Source: Aphidius gifuensis (Eukaryota > Arthropoda > Insecta > Hymenoptera > Braconidae). Taken from it: a DNA stretch of 64,000 bases. Under the pieces are notes generated by a model, which saw only the letters and a program-made list of their open reading frames with translations, did no database searches and was not told the origin of the DNA. The translations under genes and the position numbers were made by a program. The stretch spans positions 21,676,537-21,740,536 of the forward strand of contig NC_057791.1 of assembly GCF_014905175.1 (NCBI RefSeq). Reading direction: 5' to 3'. The stretch's first letter is position 1. Each line of letters opens with the position of its first letter. This document shows positions 61,912 to 64,000 of this stretch, in pieces.

Positions 61912-64000
61912 ACGTTCATCAAGCTATAAAATTTTTAGATATAAAAAAAAGTTTTTTTTTATTATTCTACATTAAGTTGATTGTTTTTATAATCTACATA
62001 ATTACATTGGGATATAAAAAATATATTTTTAGCAATATTTTAATCTCTGGAGTTTTATAATTGCTTAAATTCTTGATGATATAAAAAATATTTTTGATTG
62101 TTGCCACGTGGAGTTGTCGTCGTCTTGATAGAGAATCTCTGTGACACTGTGAGACACGTGAATTTATTTTCTTTATATATAAAGTTCGTGTTACTTAATA
62201 ATCATGTGCTTATCAATGTGACAGTTATTTTGTTTTTATATTTTTCGTTGTAATATTTTTTTGGTCATATCTATCATCAATCACAAACAAAATAAAAAAT
62301 ACCAACATGAGCTTTCACGTAAATCGTTAACTGATCAAATTGTTTTTCATTATTATAAATAATTGAAAATAAAATTAAATCCATTTGTTTTTTCTTTATT
62401 TATTTAAGCAACACAATGAATATTCAATTAACAAAAATTTCAAGTCATTGTATATATTATTACAAATTAAATACAATTTCAAAAGTTCCAAAGAAAAAAC
62501 TAGTTAAATTAAAATGTTTGAGTTGATTTTAATTTGTTAATTTTTATACAAAAAAAATTTACCTATTTTTTATTGAATTTGAATGTTACTTGGAATATAA
62601 AAATTGTATTTAAAAAAATTTAATGAAATAAGGAAGAATTAAATTTATAATAATTAAATTTGATGTGGTGTTAAATTACAACACAGTGGTAATAAAAATA
62701 AATTACATAAAGGGTAATAAAAAAAAGATTATAAATTTTTTTTTTATTAATTTCATCATCCACCTTGAATCCGTTAAAGTTTTCATGTAATTTGATATAT
62801 ATAAAATTCGTTACCATGGAAGCAAACTTTTCTTTGTAACTTATTTCTGAGTTACGATTTTAAAAAATATTTCAAGAGGCAAGAATTGCATGCTCACTAT
62901 TTTGTACACCTGGCTAGTTAAAATTTTCAACAAACAAACTCAACAATAGTAATATAGAAATATTTATTTATATATAAATAATTAATAAATTATTGGAAAT
63001 TTTATGTCATTTAATTTACAATTATTATTATGATTTGATCTAAATTCAGTTTATATTTTTCTTACCCAATATTATGTCAATAAAAAAAAAAGTTAATTCA
63101 ACTCAGAAAATAAACTTGAGAAACTTATTAAATTAGACTTTAATATTTAATCAATCAATAATTCAAGTCACTATGTATTAATTTAATTACAAATTTATCA
63201 AATGTAATTTTTTTTTCTAAATATTATATTTACACAAGCTATTATTTCTAATAAAATTTATTATTTTTTTTTTTATTGTCATATTTTTATCTCTAATTCA
63301 GATAGAAAAAAAATAATAATATAATTTTATTAAGAGAATACAAATTTGTGTTTGTATATTTAATTATATAATATGGTTAAAAAAAAAAATGATACTATTA
63401 ATAAATTAATGTCAGGTAGTAAAAAGAAAAAATAAAAACAGTAATGACAATAATAAAATATGGAAAAAAAATATTCAAGGTTGCAATCTGTTCTTATCGA
63501 GATTAAACGTGCTTTTTTGGTATTATATTTTTGAATAAAGAAAAGCACAAATGTGCTTTCTTTTTGATATAAAAAAAAAAACATTTGAATTGTTGACAAA
63601 AGAAATTCAACTCACGTGTGAATAATAAAAATACAATATGCAAGATGAAACAAGAGACAGTAGAAAAGGTATCACAGTGAATGGTCAGATTTGTTGAGAA
63701 AAAAAATTATGGAGAAAATAAAAATATTTGTGTGAGTGTATGCTGACACTCAGCATAGTGTCTAATTTTTATCTCAGTGTTTGCTCTTGGTCTTTTAGGT
63801 CAAGACTAAGGACTGAAAAAAGGTAAAATGACAAAAGAAAAAAAATATAGTTGAGACATATAGGTATACACAAGCTTGAGTGTAAAAATAGTAAATTTAT
63901 GCTGAAAATAAGCTCATCCTTTTAAAGCTTTTTTTCACTGTGTTGACAATTCTGTCAAAAATATGTATAGTATAAACAACACGTGTGTTTTTCTTACAAT
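61912..64000. other. AT-rich sequence, perhaps a first intron; no gene seen
   Basis: Low-complexity A/T sequence. The only notable words are two CACGTG E-boxes at about 62105-62110 and 62154-62159, 50 bp apart. No exon with coding character was recognised. Confidence 0.45.

Noticed and set aside
1..64000. CRISPR arrays, integrated virus or polydnavirus segments, retrotransposon polymerase genes
   Set aside because: No regularly spaced repeats, no long reading frames with polymerase, integrase or capsid motifs, and no direct-repeat junctions of excised circles were seen.

Overview
The window is eukaryotic and very AT-rich. It has long A/T homopolymer runs, spliced genes with GT-AG introns (many of them 60-150 bp), a LIM-homeobox gene of the apterous/Lhx2/9 class and an otoferlin-type ferlin. 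Together these indicate an insect. The compact introns, extreme AT content and an F-box/LRR gene of a kind often expanded in parasitoid wasps suggest a hymenopteran, perhaps a braconid-like parasitoid. The species assignment is inference, since no taxon-specific marker was seen.

Layout. (1) At 1-1982 on the minus strand lies the 5' part of a leucine-rich-repeat gene, cut off by the left edge. Just upstream, at 1951-2142, an F-box-like segment is in a different frame. (2) From 2143 to about 21.7 kb there is no recognisable gene. This stretch holds a 366-bp MITE-like element with a near-perfect 8-bp target duplication (6209-6574), two hairpins (6807-6881 and about 10084-10193), a perfect 32-bp palindrome (9685-9716), two splice-flanked candidate exons (14698-15065) and several GC-richer islands (18.2-20.9 kb), one with a TATA box. 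The islands may be the promoter or 5' UTR region of the next gene. (3) At 21778-27012 on the plus strand is a complete five-coding-exon apterous-class LIM-homeodomain gene encoding 390 aa. (4) From 27.0 to 41.9 kb is an AT-rich interval with isolated GC-rich islands and microsatellites, and one low-confidence two-exon coding candidate (36227-36818). (5) At 41950-55641 on the plus strand is a complete 27-exon ferlin encoding 1667 aa. It resembles otoferlin but starts at the second C2 domain (C2B). (6) From 55.6 to 64 kb there is no recognisable gene except a CpG-rich island (61366-61541), followed by a small possible first coding exon (61886-61909) for a gene running off the right edge.

The three supported genes are unrelated in function: a probable ubiquitin-ligase adaptor relative, a developmental transcription factor and a membrane-fusion calcium sensor. 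Nothing suggests a cluster acting together. No CRISPR, tRNA, rRNA, viral or toxin gene was seen. The most unusual observations are the C2A-less ferlin with degenerate calcium sites in C2B and C2C, the frame-broken F-box upstream of the LRR gene, and the GC-rich spliced-looking islands in the gene-poor intervals.
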